The notes: generated from the sequence alone by a model not told the origin. A stretch of DNA of 6,383 bases from CAYIGN01 sp964363055 (GCA_964363055.1 CAYIGN010000046.1:1-6383), one strand, 5' to 3'; positions 1-6,099 are shown, counted from the first letter of the stretch. Program-made: numbers and translations.

Positions 1-1
1 C

Positions 2-487
2 CGCATCCCGGTCCACATGGTGGAGACGATCTCCAAATATCAGCAGGTCAAGCGCCGGCTGCTCCAGGACTTAGGCCGCGAGCCGCTAGCCGAGGAGATC
101 GCCGCAGAGATGAATCTCGATATAGACAGAGTACGCCACATCGAGAAGATCTCCCAGGAAACAGTGTCGTTGGAAGCGCCTGTGGGGGATGATGATGAGG
201 ATTCTGTGCTGGGCGAATTTATTGAGGATGAGAAGACCATTTCTCCGGCGCAGCATGCGGCGCGGCGGCTCCTGCGGGATCAGCTGTTTGCGGTCATCCG
301 GGAATTGTCGCCGCGCGAGCAGAAGATTCTGGCGATGCGTTTTGGCTTGGAAGACGGGATCACCCATACCCTGGAAGAGGTGGGACGCGAATTCGGGGTG
401 ACGCGGGAGAGAATACGCCAGATAGAAGCCAAGGCCCTGGAGAAAATCCGTTTCCACCGCGACGCAATTAAATTTGAAGGGTATTGA
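2..487 (+). CDS. rpoD: Primary RNA polymerase sigma factor RpoD (sigma-70), C-terminal part, cut by the left window edge
   Basis: This is the 3' end of a sigma-70 family gene; the reading frame is open to the left edge, so regions 1 and 2 lie outside the window. The visible protein starts RIPVHMVETI, the conserved junction at the end of region 2/start of region 3. Region 3 follows (about the next 75 residues, with LGREPLAEEIAAEM and the acidic DDDEDSVLGEFIED stretch). Region 4 then carries LSPREQKILAMRFGL and the helix-turn-helix TLEEVGREFGVTRERIRQIE that contacts the -35 element. It directs core RNA polymerase to housekeeping promoters. The extended match to RpoD rather than to short alternative sigmas supports a primary sigma. 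The tail, LEKIRFHRDAIKFEGY, differs from the common LRHPSRSKKLRDFL-type ending; this is a lineage trait at most, since the frame is intact. No clear terminator follows; only a weak GGGCG/CGCCC pairing (525-529 with 546-550) without a T-run is seen. Confidence 0.95.
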   Translation, partial: RIPVHMVETISKYQQVKRRLLQDLGREPLAEEIAAEMNLDIDRVRHIEKISQETVSLEAPVGDDDEDSVLGEFIEDEKTISPAQHAARRLLRDQLFAVIRELSPREQKILAMRFGLEDGITHTLEEVGREFGVTRERIRQIEAKALEKIRFHRDAIKFEGY

Positions 488-592
488 ATCACTCGCAAAC
501 AGCCGGGCCGATTCGCTTATGGCGGGGCGCTTATTCGCGTCTACACGCCCAACAGGCGCGATTGAGAGACCGCACCATTTGGATTGCGAAAG

Positions 593-601
593 TTATCCAC
601 A
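593..601 (+). promoter_or_regulatory. Perfect DnaA-box match (TTATCCACA)
   Basis: The nonamer TTATCCACA equals the E. coli DnaA-box consensus TTATNCACA. It sits in the rpoD-to-response-regulator spacer just upstream of the predicted promoter of the receiver gene. It is a single site; I found no second box nearby, so it is not an origin. It may be a DnaA regulatory site or chance. Confidence 0.4.
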
Positions 602-609
602 TGGTTCTT

Positions 610-636
610 TTGTCGGCTCGTCTTCAGTAGTATAAT
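610..636 (+). promoter_or_regulatory. Predicted sigma-70 promoter of the tandem-receiver gene
   Basis: A perfect -10 hexamer TATAAT lies at 631-636. The -35 is weaker: TTGTCG at 610-615 gives a 15-bp spacer, and TTTTGT at 608-613 would give 17 bp. The expected transcription start (about 643) falls within a few nucleotides of the ATG at 646, so the mRNA would have essentially no 5' leader. Confidence 0.6.
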
Positions 637-645
637 CAGAGCGAC

Positions 646-1470
646 ATGACGGATAAGAAGACGGCATCAAAGGGAGCGGCAGGGGCGAAGCGCCTGCTCC
701 TCATAGAGGACGAGGAGGCGCTTGCAGAACTCCTCCGTGCCAAGCTTGTGGAGGCCGGATTCACGGTGATCCTCACCTATGACGGAATCTCCGGGTTCCA
801 GTTGATAAAAAAGACCACTCCCGACCTGGTGCTGCTTGACATGATGATTCCCGGGATGGACGGCTTTGCGGTATTGGAAAAGATGAAAGCCGAGGGGCTG
901 CTGCCCGCAACACCGGTCCTTATTATTTCCAACTCCGGCCAGCCAATCGAGATTGAGCGGGCGATGCGCCTGGGAGTGCGCGATTATTTGATTAAGGTGA
1001 ATTTTGATCCACACGAGGTGGTAACGCGGGTCCAGAGCATCCTGCATAGCGAATCGAAGGGCGGGCGCGAGACACACCCGAGTGCAGCCGGAGGGACGGC
1101 GGACGTGCGCATCCTTATCGTTGAAGACGATCTTCTGCTTGTGGGGATCTTAGAGAGTAAATTCCTGAAAGAGGGTTATGCGGTGTACAAGGCATTGGAT
1201 GTGGAGCAGGCGCGGTGGATTCTGGAGACGCAAGCGATTGATATCATACTCCTGGATATCGTGTTGCCCGGAGTTGATGGGCTCACGTTTTTGCGTGAGT
1301 TGAAAGAAAAGGCGGAGTGGAAGGAAATCCCGGTGGTCGTTATCTCCAACCTCGGCCAGCGGGAGGAGATCGAAAAAGGCATCCAGGCCGGGGCGGCGGA
1401 TTACATTGTGAAGGCAAACGTCTCCCCGACCCAGATCGCCGAAAAGGTCAAGAGGATTCTAAACCCTTAA
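646..1470 (+). CDS. Response regulator made of two receiver (REC) domains, no output domain
   Basis: This 274-residue cytoplasmic protein consists of two CheY-like receivers. REC1 (about residues 16-134) has acidic pocket E21/D22, phospho-acceptor D65 in LVLLDMMIPG, S95 and K117. REC2 (about 154-274) has E160/D161, phospho-acceptor D204 in ILLDIVLPG, S234 and K256. Both domains therefore look phosphorylatable. The linker (about 135-153) is short and polar. There is no DNA-binding, GGDEF or other effector region, so output must be by protein contact or phosphotransfer. In both domains the beta-4 switch residue is followed by Asn (ISNSGQ, ISNLGQ) and the conserved Lys is not followed by the usual Pro (KVNF, KANV). 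The start at 646 is the ATG directly after the TATAAT box; no Shine-Dalgarno is visible. The nearest kinase is 2.4 kb downstream on the same strand, the likely partner. The stop codon touches the palindromic element that follows. Assignment to family is firm; the specific pathway is unknown. Confidence 0.93.
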   Translation: MTDKKTASKGAAGAKRLLLIEDEEALAELLRAKLVEAGFTVILTYDGISGFQLIKKTTPDLVLLDMMIPGMDGFAVLEKMKAEGLLPATPVLIISNSGQPIEIERAMRLGVRDYLIKVNFDPHEVVTRVQSILHSESKGGRETHPSAAGGTADVRILIVEDDLLLVGILESKFLKEGYAVYKALDVEQARWILETQAIDIILLDIVLPGVDGLTFLRELKEKAEWKEIPVVVISNLGQREEIEKGIQAGAADYIVKANVSPTQIAEKVKRILNP

Positions 1471-1642
1471 TATGTAAGATTCACTAGCGTTGTTTACACT
1501 TTTTCCTTTTATAGGTCATGCCCGTGAAAACGGGCATCCAGAAATACCCATACTGAAGCAAAAAGAAGAGTATGCTGGATTCCCGCTTACGCGGGAATGA
1601 CAAAGGGGGGTGTAAACAACGCTCCGAATTCTTACACTTTAA
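1467..1642. repeat. Long nested inverted-repeat (MITE-like) element between the receiver and FIST genes
   Basis: The left arm 1467-1499 and the reverse complement of the right arm 1610-1642 align without gaps over 33 nt, 26 of them identical. The innermost 14 nt are perfect (AGCGTTGTTTACAC at 1486-1499; its complement at 1610-1623), and TGTAAGA (1473-1479) pairs with TCTTACA (1630-1636). The arms enclose an 87-bp REP-like double hairpin. A 7-bp direct repeat, CTTAATA, lies at 1466-1472 and 1645-1651 and might be a target duplication. No transposase is encoded, so it would be non-autonomous. The left end overlaps the stop codon of the receiver gene, and the right end reaches within about 15 nt of the FIST start. 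As RNA it could fold into one long stem and act as an attenuator or processing site between the two genes. Confidence 0.7.
1515..1601. repeat. Pair of REP-like hairpins in inverted orientation
   Basis: The left unit starts GTCATGCCCG and contains the hairpin ATGCCCG/CGGGCAT (1518-1524 with 1531-1537, 6-nt loop). The right unit, read on the minus strand, starts GTCATTCCCGC and contains ATTCCCGC/GCGGGAAT (1579-1586 with 1591-1598, 4-nt loop). Both units end ATCCAG, so the whole block is a larger palindrome of two palindromes. The GTCATTCCCGC...GCGGGAATCCAG pattern resembles dispersed repeats known from many bacterial genomes. Stem differences between the two copies are paired, so both hairpins are preserved. 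Confidence 0.8.
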
Positions 1643-1643
1643 T
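1638..1643 (+). promoter_or_regulatory. Possible -10 element for the FIST gene
   Basis: TTTAAT matches the -10 consensus at five of six positions in a very AT-rich stretch (about 1638-1656) just upstream of the chosen FIST start. No good -35 is found at the right distance. If used, the leader would be only about 7 nt. It lies at the outer end of the palindromic element, so the element may have supplied it. Confidence 0.25.
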
Positions 1644-1656
1644 ACTTAATACTAAT

Positions 1657-2856
1657 ATGATTCAAGCAGGCGTTGGATTGAGCAGGGTAAGCGATTCGTA
1701 TCAAGCCGGGTACGAGGCGTGTAAAAAGGCGATGGATCGCGCTGGCGGCGGGAAGCCGGACTTTTTGATTGCGTTTGCATCGGCGAGTTTCAATCAGCAG
1801 GAGTTGGTGCGGGGGATCCGCGAGGCAGGCAACAAGGCCTTGCTCATCGGCTGCAGCGACGCGGGTGAGATTACCAACGAAGGGCCGACTCAAAAATCGG
1901 TCGGGGTGATGGCGATCCGCTCCGATGCGATCTCTTTTTACACTGGTCTGGGCAAGGAGATTAAACAAGGGGCCCGCGAGGCGGGACAGGCCGTCAGCCG
2001 CGAAGTAAAAGAGAAGGCGGATAAACCATTGCGCGCGTTTATTATGCTGCCGGATGTCCTGACCGGCAACGGAGCCGATATAGTGCGCGGAGTGCTCGAT
2101 GTGCTCGGCCCCCATTTTGCGGTGGTGGGAGGTGCGGCCGGGGATGATTTTATGTTTGAGAAGACCTATCAGTATCGGGAAGATGAGGTCGTCTCCGGCG
2201 CGGTCGCCGGGGTGGGACTGGCCGGAAAGTTTACCATTGGCATTGGCGTGCGCCATGGCTGGGTGCCGATTGGCCTGCCGATGAAAGTAACCAAGGCCCA
2301 AGGCGCGGTGCTGTATGAGCTCGACGGAAAACCGGCCGTTTCTATCTATGAGAATTATTTCGGCCAGCGGGCCGAGGAACTCCGCAAAGAAGCCCTGGCG
2401 CGGCTTGCGATTACCTACCCCTTGGGCCTCAAAATCCCCGAGTACGAAGAAGAGTATCTGATCCGCGATCCGATTACAGTCGGCGCCGAGGGCTCGATCA
2501 CCTGTGCGGCCGAGATTCCAGAAGGATCGGAAGTGCGTCTGATGATCGGCTCCAAAGAAAAAGCGGTAGAAGCCGCGCAAGACGCGGCGCGCCACCTCGT
2601 CAAAGAATTTGAGATTGATAAAGCAAAGCCCAAATTCGTCTTGATGTTCAACTGCATCGCGCGCGAGAAACTCTTTGCCCAAAAAGCGAATGATGAGATT
2701 CAGGCGGTGATGCAAATCATTGGTCCGGACGTGCCGCTATTGGGTTTCTACACCTATGGGGAGCAGGCGCCCCTGGGAGGAGAGGTGCGCAATATCGAGA
2801 AGTGCGATCCTCGATTCTACAATGAAACCGTGGTGATGTTTGCGGTCGGCGAATAA
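1657..2856 (+). CDS. FIST-domain sensory protein (FIST_N plus FIST_C), stand-alone
   Basis: The 399-residue protein from ATG 1657 matches the FIST family end to end. FIST_N covers about residues 25-220, with LIGCSDAGEI (63-72) and the glycine-rich VVGGAAGDDF (156-165) followed by HGWVPIGLPM (200-209). FIST_C covers about 225-385, with YENYFG near 231-236, FNCIARE (331-337) and LLGFYTYGEQAPLGG (361-375). FIST domains are predicted small-ligand sensors usually found with kinases, cyclases or chemoreceptors; here the protein carries only the sensor, so it presumably acts on a partner. No signal peptide or membrane segment is seen, so it is cytoplasmic. I chose 1657 because homologous proteins begin near MIQAGVGxS, whereas the longer in-frame start at 1597 would encode 20 residues from inside the repeat element. 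No Shine-Dalgarno precedes it. The next gene starts 41 nt after its stop. Confidence 0.88.
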   Translation: MIQAGVGLSRVSDSYQAGYEACKKAMDRAGGGKPDFLIAFASASFNQQELVRGIREAGNKALLIGCSDAGEITNEGPTQKSVGVMAIRSDAISFYTGLGKEIKQGAREAGQAVSREVKEKADKPLRAFIMLPDVLTGNGADIVRGVLDVLGPHFAVVGGAAGDDFMFEKTYQYREDEVVSGAVAGVGLAGKFTIGIGVRHGWVPIGLPMKVTKAQGAVLYELDGKPAVSIYENYFGQRAEELRKEALARLAITYPLGLKIPEYEEEYLIRDPITVGAEGSITCAAEIPEGSEVRLMIGSKEKAVEAAQDAARHLVKEFEIDKAKPKFVLMFNCIAREKLFAQKANDEIQAVMQIIGPDVPLLGFYTYGEQAPLGGEVRNIEKCDPRFYNETVVMFAVGE

Positions 2857-2897
2857 CTCATAGCACAGGTTGAACATCGGGTAACAATCGGCAGCGT

Positions 2898-3884
2898 ATG
2901 AAAGGATACATCGCGATCTCAATTGTGGCGCTGCTCGCGCTGGGTGCCTACATTGTATTTCGCCCCGGGACTTCTCCGCCGCCTCCCCCAATCTACACGA
3001 TCGGGATTGTGGTCCGCGGCGCGAGCTACACGCCGGGAGTGGAGGGATTCAAACAGAAGATGAAAGAATTGGGGTATGAGGAAGGGAAGAGTGTACGCTA
3101 CGACATTACGTTTGAGGATGAGCGCGAAGCCCTGCCCGGGGTGATGCGGCGCCTGGTGGCGTCTGGCGTGGATCTCATTCATACTTACTCGACGCCGGCG
3201 ACTGTGGTCGCCTACGATGCGACCAAGACAATCCCGATTGTCTTTGGCTCGATGGGCGACCCGGTTGCATCCAAGACCATCCAATCGCTCCAAAGTTCAG
3301 GCACCAATGTGACCGGGGTGAGCTCGTTGAGTTCTCCACTCGCGGCCAAGCGGCTGGAATTCCTAATAGAGGCGGCGCCGCGGATCAAAAAAGTCGCAAT
3401 TCCCTTCACCCCCGATGATATTCCGGGCAGAAGTTCGTATGAAGCGGCGAGCGATGCGGCTGCCAAATTAGGGGTGGAACTGGTGGTATACCCGATCTCC
3501 AAACAGCGCCCGGCTGATCAAACCGCCGCAGCAATTCGAGCCAAAGACGTGGACGGGATCGTCATCTCCTCCGACTCGGCGGTCTGGGCTGCGCTTGACG
3601 CGTATGTAGCGCAGGCGATTGCGGAAAAACTGCCGTTCGCGGTATTTGATAAAGACATGGTGGTGCATGGTGGGCTTCTGGGCTACGGGCCGGATTACTT
3701 TGTGAGCGGCCAGCAGTCCGCAGTGCTTGCCGACAAGATCCTCAAAGGCCAGCGGCCGACTGATCTTCCCATTGAGGTCCCGCAGCGGTTGATCTTGGCG
3801 GTCAATTTGAAAACCGCCCGGGTAATCGGATTGCAGTTGCCGGATGAGTTCCTCAGACGCGCTGACATCGTTATTGCCGAATAG
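2898..3884 (+). CDS. ABC_sub_bind-family solute-binding protein, membrane-anchored, without transporter genes
   Basis: This 328-residue protein is of the ABC_sub_bind type (PF04392-like periplasmic binding fold). Residues 4-22 form a hydrophobic segment, followed by a proline-rich linker (PPPPP, 27-31). The binding module shows family landmarks: YTIGIV at its start, FGSMGDPVASK (116-126), NVTGVSSL (137-144), GYGPDYF (262-268) and a C-terminal PIEVPQRLILAVNLKTARVI stretch ending in RADIVIAE. There is no cysteine anywhere, hence no lipobox; the N-terminus is either an uncleaved anchor or an ordinary Sec signal. Permease and ATPase genes are absent from the window. The gene sits 33 nt upstream of a sensor kinase, so a role as an extracytoplasmic ligand receptor for that kinase is more likely than transport (compare TorT-TorS or LuxP-LuxQ, where a binding protein feeds a kinase). 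The ligand is unknown. No Shine-Dalgarno is visible before the ATG. Confidence 0.87.
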   Translation: MKGYIAISIVALLALGAYIVFRPGTSPPPPPIYTIGIVVRGASYTPGVEGFKQKMKELGYEEGKSVRYDITFEDEREALPGVMRRLVASGVDLIHTYSTPATVVAYDATKTIPIVFGSMGDPVASKTIQSLQSSGTNVTGVSSLSSPLAAKRLEFLIEAAPRIKKVAIPFTPDDIPGRSSYEAASDAAAKLGVELVVYPISKQRPADQTAAAIRAKDVDGIVISSDSAVWAALDAYVAQAIAEKLPFAVFDKDMVVHGGLLGYGPDYFVSGQQSAVLADKILKGQRPTDLPIEVPQRLILAVNLKTARVIGLQLPDEFLRRADIVIAE

Positions 3885-3917
3885 CGCGAGGGGGGTAAAC
3901 CTCTCCATGGTGAGTCA

Positions 3918-5717
3918 ATGATACACAAAATCTGGTATGAGCCCAGGACCACTCGGCTAATTCTGCTCTTAGTGGCCATGGGGCTGGTGGCCGCAAACGG
4001 TATCTGGCTTCTCCCTGCGCTGCGGGAGGTAGATGACAATGCCAGCCGTTTGCGCGTGGAAGTAGCCGGGCGAACGGCTGACAGCGTCACCAATTTCGTC
4101 GAGGGCAAGCTTGGCGCACTGCGCCAGACCGCCGAAGTCCTTCGTTTTGATCGAGCGGGCAGTCGCTCGATACTCTGGCGGCTTCTTAAGGAACAGCCAG
4201 AGTTTAGTACGGTCAGTTTGCTTGACGCCGAGTTCAAGGAGCGCCTGCAGGTGAGCCGTCTTTACGTGCCTACACCCGGGGAACTGCGCAATTATGTCGG
4301 CCACGGAGGGCTGCGTACGGACATTTGGGAGGAGGGAATCTCTCGCGGACCAGTGAAGCGGAACGAGAACTTAGAACCCACTATGTTCCTGGCGGTGCCG
4401 GTGATTTTCGGCGCGGGCGAGGAGCGTGGAGTGTTGCTTGCGGATCTCAACCTCAAGGCGCTCTCAGCGGTAGTGAGCCAATTCCGATTCGGAGCGTCCG
4501 GCAAGGTCTATCTGATTGATCGCGCGGGCAATCTAATCATTGACCCTGACATCTCTTTGGTGCTGCGCCGTATCGAGATCAAGGACCGGCCGGTGGTAGC
4601 CGCACTCATGCGGGGCGAGCAGGTAGAGCGGGCGCTGCACCGGAACGAGCAGGGCGCGGCGGTGATCGCCTCGGGAATCTTTCTCAAGGAGCTGGAGTGG
4701 GGAGTGGTGAGCGAGCAGGATGCGGGGGAAGTGTATGCGCTGCGCAATCGCATCATCTTGTTGGCTTTACTCTCCTCCGGCGCGGGCATACTCCTCCTGT
4801 TCCTTCTCTTTTTCAACAGCTTGAAATTGGCGCGGCTCAACATCAATCTTCAAGAATTGCTTCACGAAAATTATGAGAGCGCCAAGATGTTGGTGCGCAG
4901 AGATCGGGAGCTTGTGTTCACCAATACCCGTCTGCGCGAACTCCTCATGGAGCTCGAAGAAGTCGGGAAGATGCTCGTGCGCCGCGATCTTGAGTTGACG
5001 CGCGCCAATGCCCGCCTGGAAGAATTGGATAAAATGAAATCCGAATTTGTATCCATTGCAGCGCACCAGCTCCGCACCCCGCTGACCGGCATCCGCTGGT
5101 CGTATCAGACCCTGCTTGATCGCGACTCGGGTGCCCTAGCTCCTGCAGAGCGCCGACTCCTGCAGAGCGGTCTTGGCGCTACCCTGCGGATGATTGAGTT
5201 GGTGAATGACCTCTTGAGCGTCGCGCGGATTGAGGAGGGGCGGTTCGGGATTCACCTGCGCAAGCAGTCCATCCTGCCGGTACTGGAGACCCTTGCGGCT
5301 CGTATCGCCGCGCTTGCAAAAGACAAAGCCGTGGCATTCTCGTTCCAGAGATATACCTCAGCACTGCCTGATCTTATGTTTGACGAGGATAAAATTACGC
5401 TGGCACTCGATAATTTCCTTGACAATGCGCTCAAGTATACCGAACCCGGCGGCCGAATCGGGCTATCGGTCTCGCGGGACAGGACCCACGTCCGGATTGA
5501 GGTTACGGATACGGGCATTGGCATCCCCGCCGGACAGCTGCATCGTGTGTTCACCAAGTTCTTCCGGGCGGATAACGCGATCCGGCTGCATACCTCAGGC
5601 ACAGGCCTGGGACTTTACGTAGCGAAAAACATTATCGAAAAGCATGACGGCGCGGTCGAAGTAAAGAGTGCGGAGGGGAAAGGAAGTACGTTCTCCCTTA
5701 CTCTTCCGGTTGTATGA
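3918..5717 (+). CDS. Sensor histidine kinase: TM - Cache-like sensor - TM - coiled coil - HisKA - HATPase_c
   Basis: This is a 599-residue membrane kinase. TM1 is about residues 13-33. An extracytoplasmic domain (about 36-277) looks Cache-like (LAVPVIFG near 158-165 and FGASGKVYLIDRAGNLIIDP at 191-210). TM2 is about 279-300 (LLALLSSGAGILLLFLLF). A long coiled coil (302-376) with a 28-residue repeat leads into HisKA: H383 in AAHQLRTPLTG is the phospho-acceptor. HATPase_c has the N-box FLDNALKYT (N503), G1 DTGIGIP (531-537), F-box FTKFF (545-549) and G2 GTGLGLYVAKNI (561-572). All catalytic motifs are intact, and there is no HAMP, PAS or fused receiver. It should autophosphorylate on H383 and pass phosphate to a separate receiver; the tandem-receiver protein upstream is the best candidate. 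GGTGAG at 3909-3914 is the only Shine-Dalgarno-like sequence near a start in this window, although it is very close to the ATG. The stop overlaps the next gene (ATGA). Confidence 0.95.
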   Translation: MIHKIWYEPRTTRLILLLVAMGLVAANGIWLLPALREVDDNASRLRVEVAGRTADSVTNFVEGKLGALRQTAEVLRFDRAGSRSILWRLLKEQPEFSTVSLLDAEFKERLQVSRLYVPTPGELRNYVGHGGLRTDIWEEGISRGPVKRNENLEPTMFLAVPVIFGAGEERGVLLADLNLKALSAVVSQFRFGASGKVYLIDRAGNLIIDPDISLVLRRIEIKDRPVVAALMRGEQVERALHRNEQGAAVIASGIFLKELEWGVVSEQDAGEVYALRNRIILLALLSSGAGILLLFLLFFNSLKLARLNINLQELLHENYESAKMLVRRDRELVFTNTRLRELLMELEEVGKMLVRRDLELTRANARLEELDKMKSEFVSIAAHQLRTPLTGIRWSYQTLLDRDSGALAPAERRLLQSGLGATLRMIELVNDLLSVARIEEGRFGIHLRKQSILPVLETLAARIAALAKDKAVAFSFQRYTSALPDLMFDEDKITLALDNFLDNALKYTEPGGRIGLSVSRDRTHVRIEVTDTGIGIPAGQLHRVFTKFFRADNAIRLHTSGTGLGLYVAKNIIEKHDGAVEVKSAEGKGSTFSLTLPVV

Positions 5718-5983
5718 TTAAAACCGTTACATTTTATCCTTCCCGCATCGGCTGCCCCTCGATTCCGGGAACGGTCAAAGGGATCATCTCTTCGCTCCCG
5801 GGAGTGGGCGAGGTGAAGGTGCGCTATGAAGAACGGGCGGTGGAGGTGATCTTTGACGACGAGAAGATCGCGCCTGAGGCGATCTCCAAAAAGATCGGCG
5901 AGGAGATGGGACTGGCGTTTGAAGTGCGGGATACGCCGCCGGATCAAGGAGGACCGAGCGCCGCGGAGACCTGCCCGATGTAG
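5714..5983 (+). CDS. Small HMA-fold (heavy-metal-associated-like) protein with a degenerate metal motif
   Basis: This 89-residue protein has the beta-alpha-beta-beta-alpha-beta layout of HMA/copper-chaperone domains over about residues 2-71: TVTFYP, the IGCPSIPGTVKGIISSL helix, VGEVKVRY, AVEVIFDD, the ISKKIGEEMG helix, and AFEVRD. In metal-binding HMA domains the loop reads GMxCxxC; here it is SRIGCPSI, so the first Cys is kept (C14) and the second is Ile (I17). One more Cys lies near the end (ETCPM, C87) after a flexible tail. It may bind metal weakly, bind as a dimer, use C87, or have turned to protein contacts. The start codon overlaps the kinase stop codon (ATGA, 5714-5717), so translation is probably coupled and the product likely belongs to the same pathway. 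No separate Shine-Dalgarno is seen. The small size and the coupling make the call convincing as a gene; its function is open. Confidence 0.82.
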   Translation: MIKTVTFYPSRIGCPSIPGTVKGIISSLPGVGEVKVRYEERAVEVIFDDEKIAPEAISKKIGEEMGLAFEVRDTPPDQGGPSAAETCPM

Positions 5984-6099
5984 GGGTGCGTTCGCTAGAG
6001 AGATTCTCTGCCCGCCAGAGACCCATCACCTCTTTTCTCTCAGACGCCGCGTGGTTCGCCCAGCGGCTTTTTCATCGTCAAAGGGAGGAACGAAACCTC

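Noticed and set aside
521..550. Possible rpoD terminator (GGGCG/CGCCC) and a CGCTTAT direct repeat at 514-520 and 528-534
   Set aside because: Five-base stem with a 16-nt loop and no poly-T; the direct repeat is too short to be meaningful.
1515..1601. CRISPR-like repeat array
   Set aside because: Only two copies, in opposite orientation and palindromic, with no regular spacers or cas genes.
1639..2715. 358-codon open frame on the minus strand opposite the FIST gene
   Set aside because: It lies entirely antisense to a well-recognised FIST protein, shows no recognisable domain and reflects GC-rich codon structure of the true frame.
3888..3903. GAGG...CCTC hairpin between the binding-protein and kinase genes as a terminator
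   Set aside because: Only a 4-bp stem with an 8-nt loop and no T-run; not a credible intrinsic terminator.
3907..3921. Five-codon mini-ORF (MVSQ, stop overlapping the kinase ATG) as a leader peptide
   Set aside because: The ATGA overlap could allow coupling, but an ORF this short arises easily by chance and nothing else supports it.
3695..4237. 180-codon minus-strand open frame across the binding-protein/kinase junction
   Set aside because: Ser/Arg-rich low-complexity translation, antisense to two clearly coding regions, no motif.
5997..6009. AGAGA-GAT-TCTCT hairpin after the HMA gene
   Set aside because: Weak 5-bp stem with no following T-run; not enough for a terminator call.
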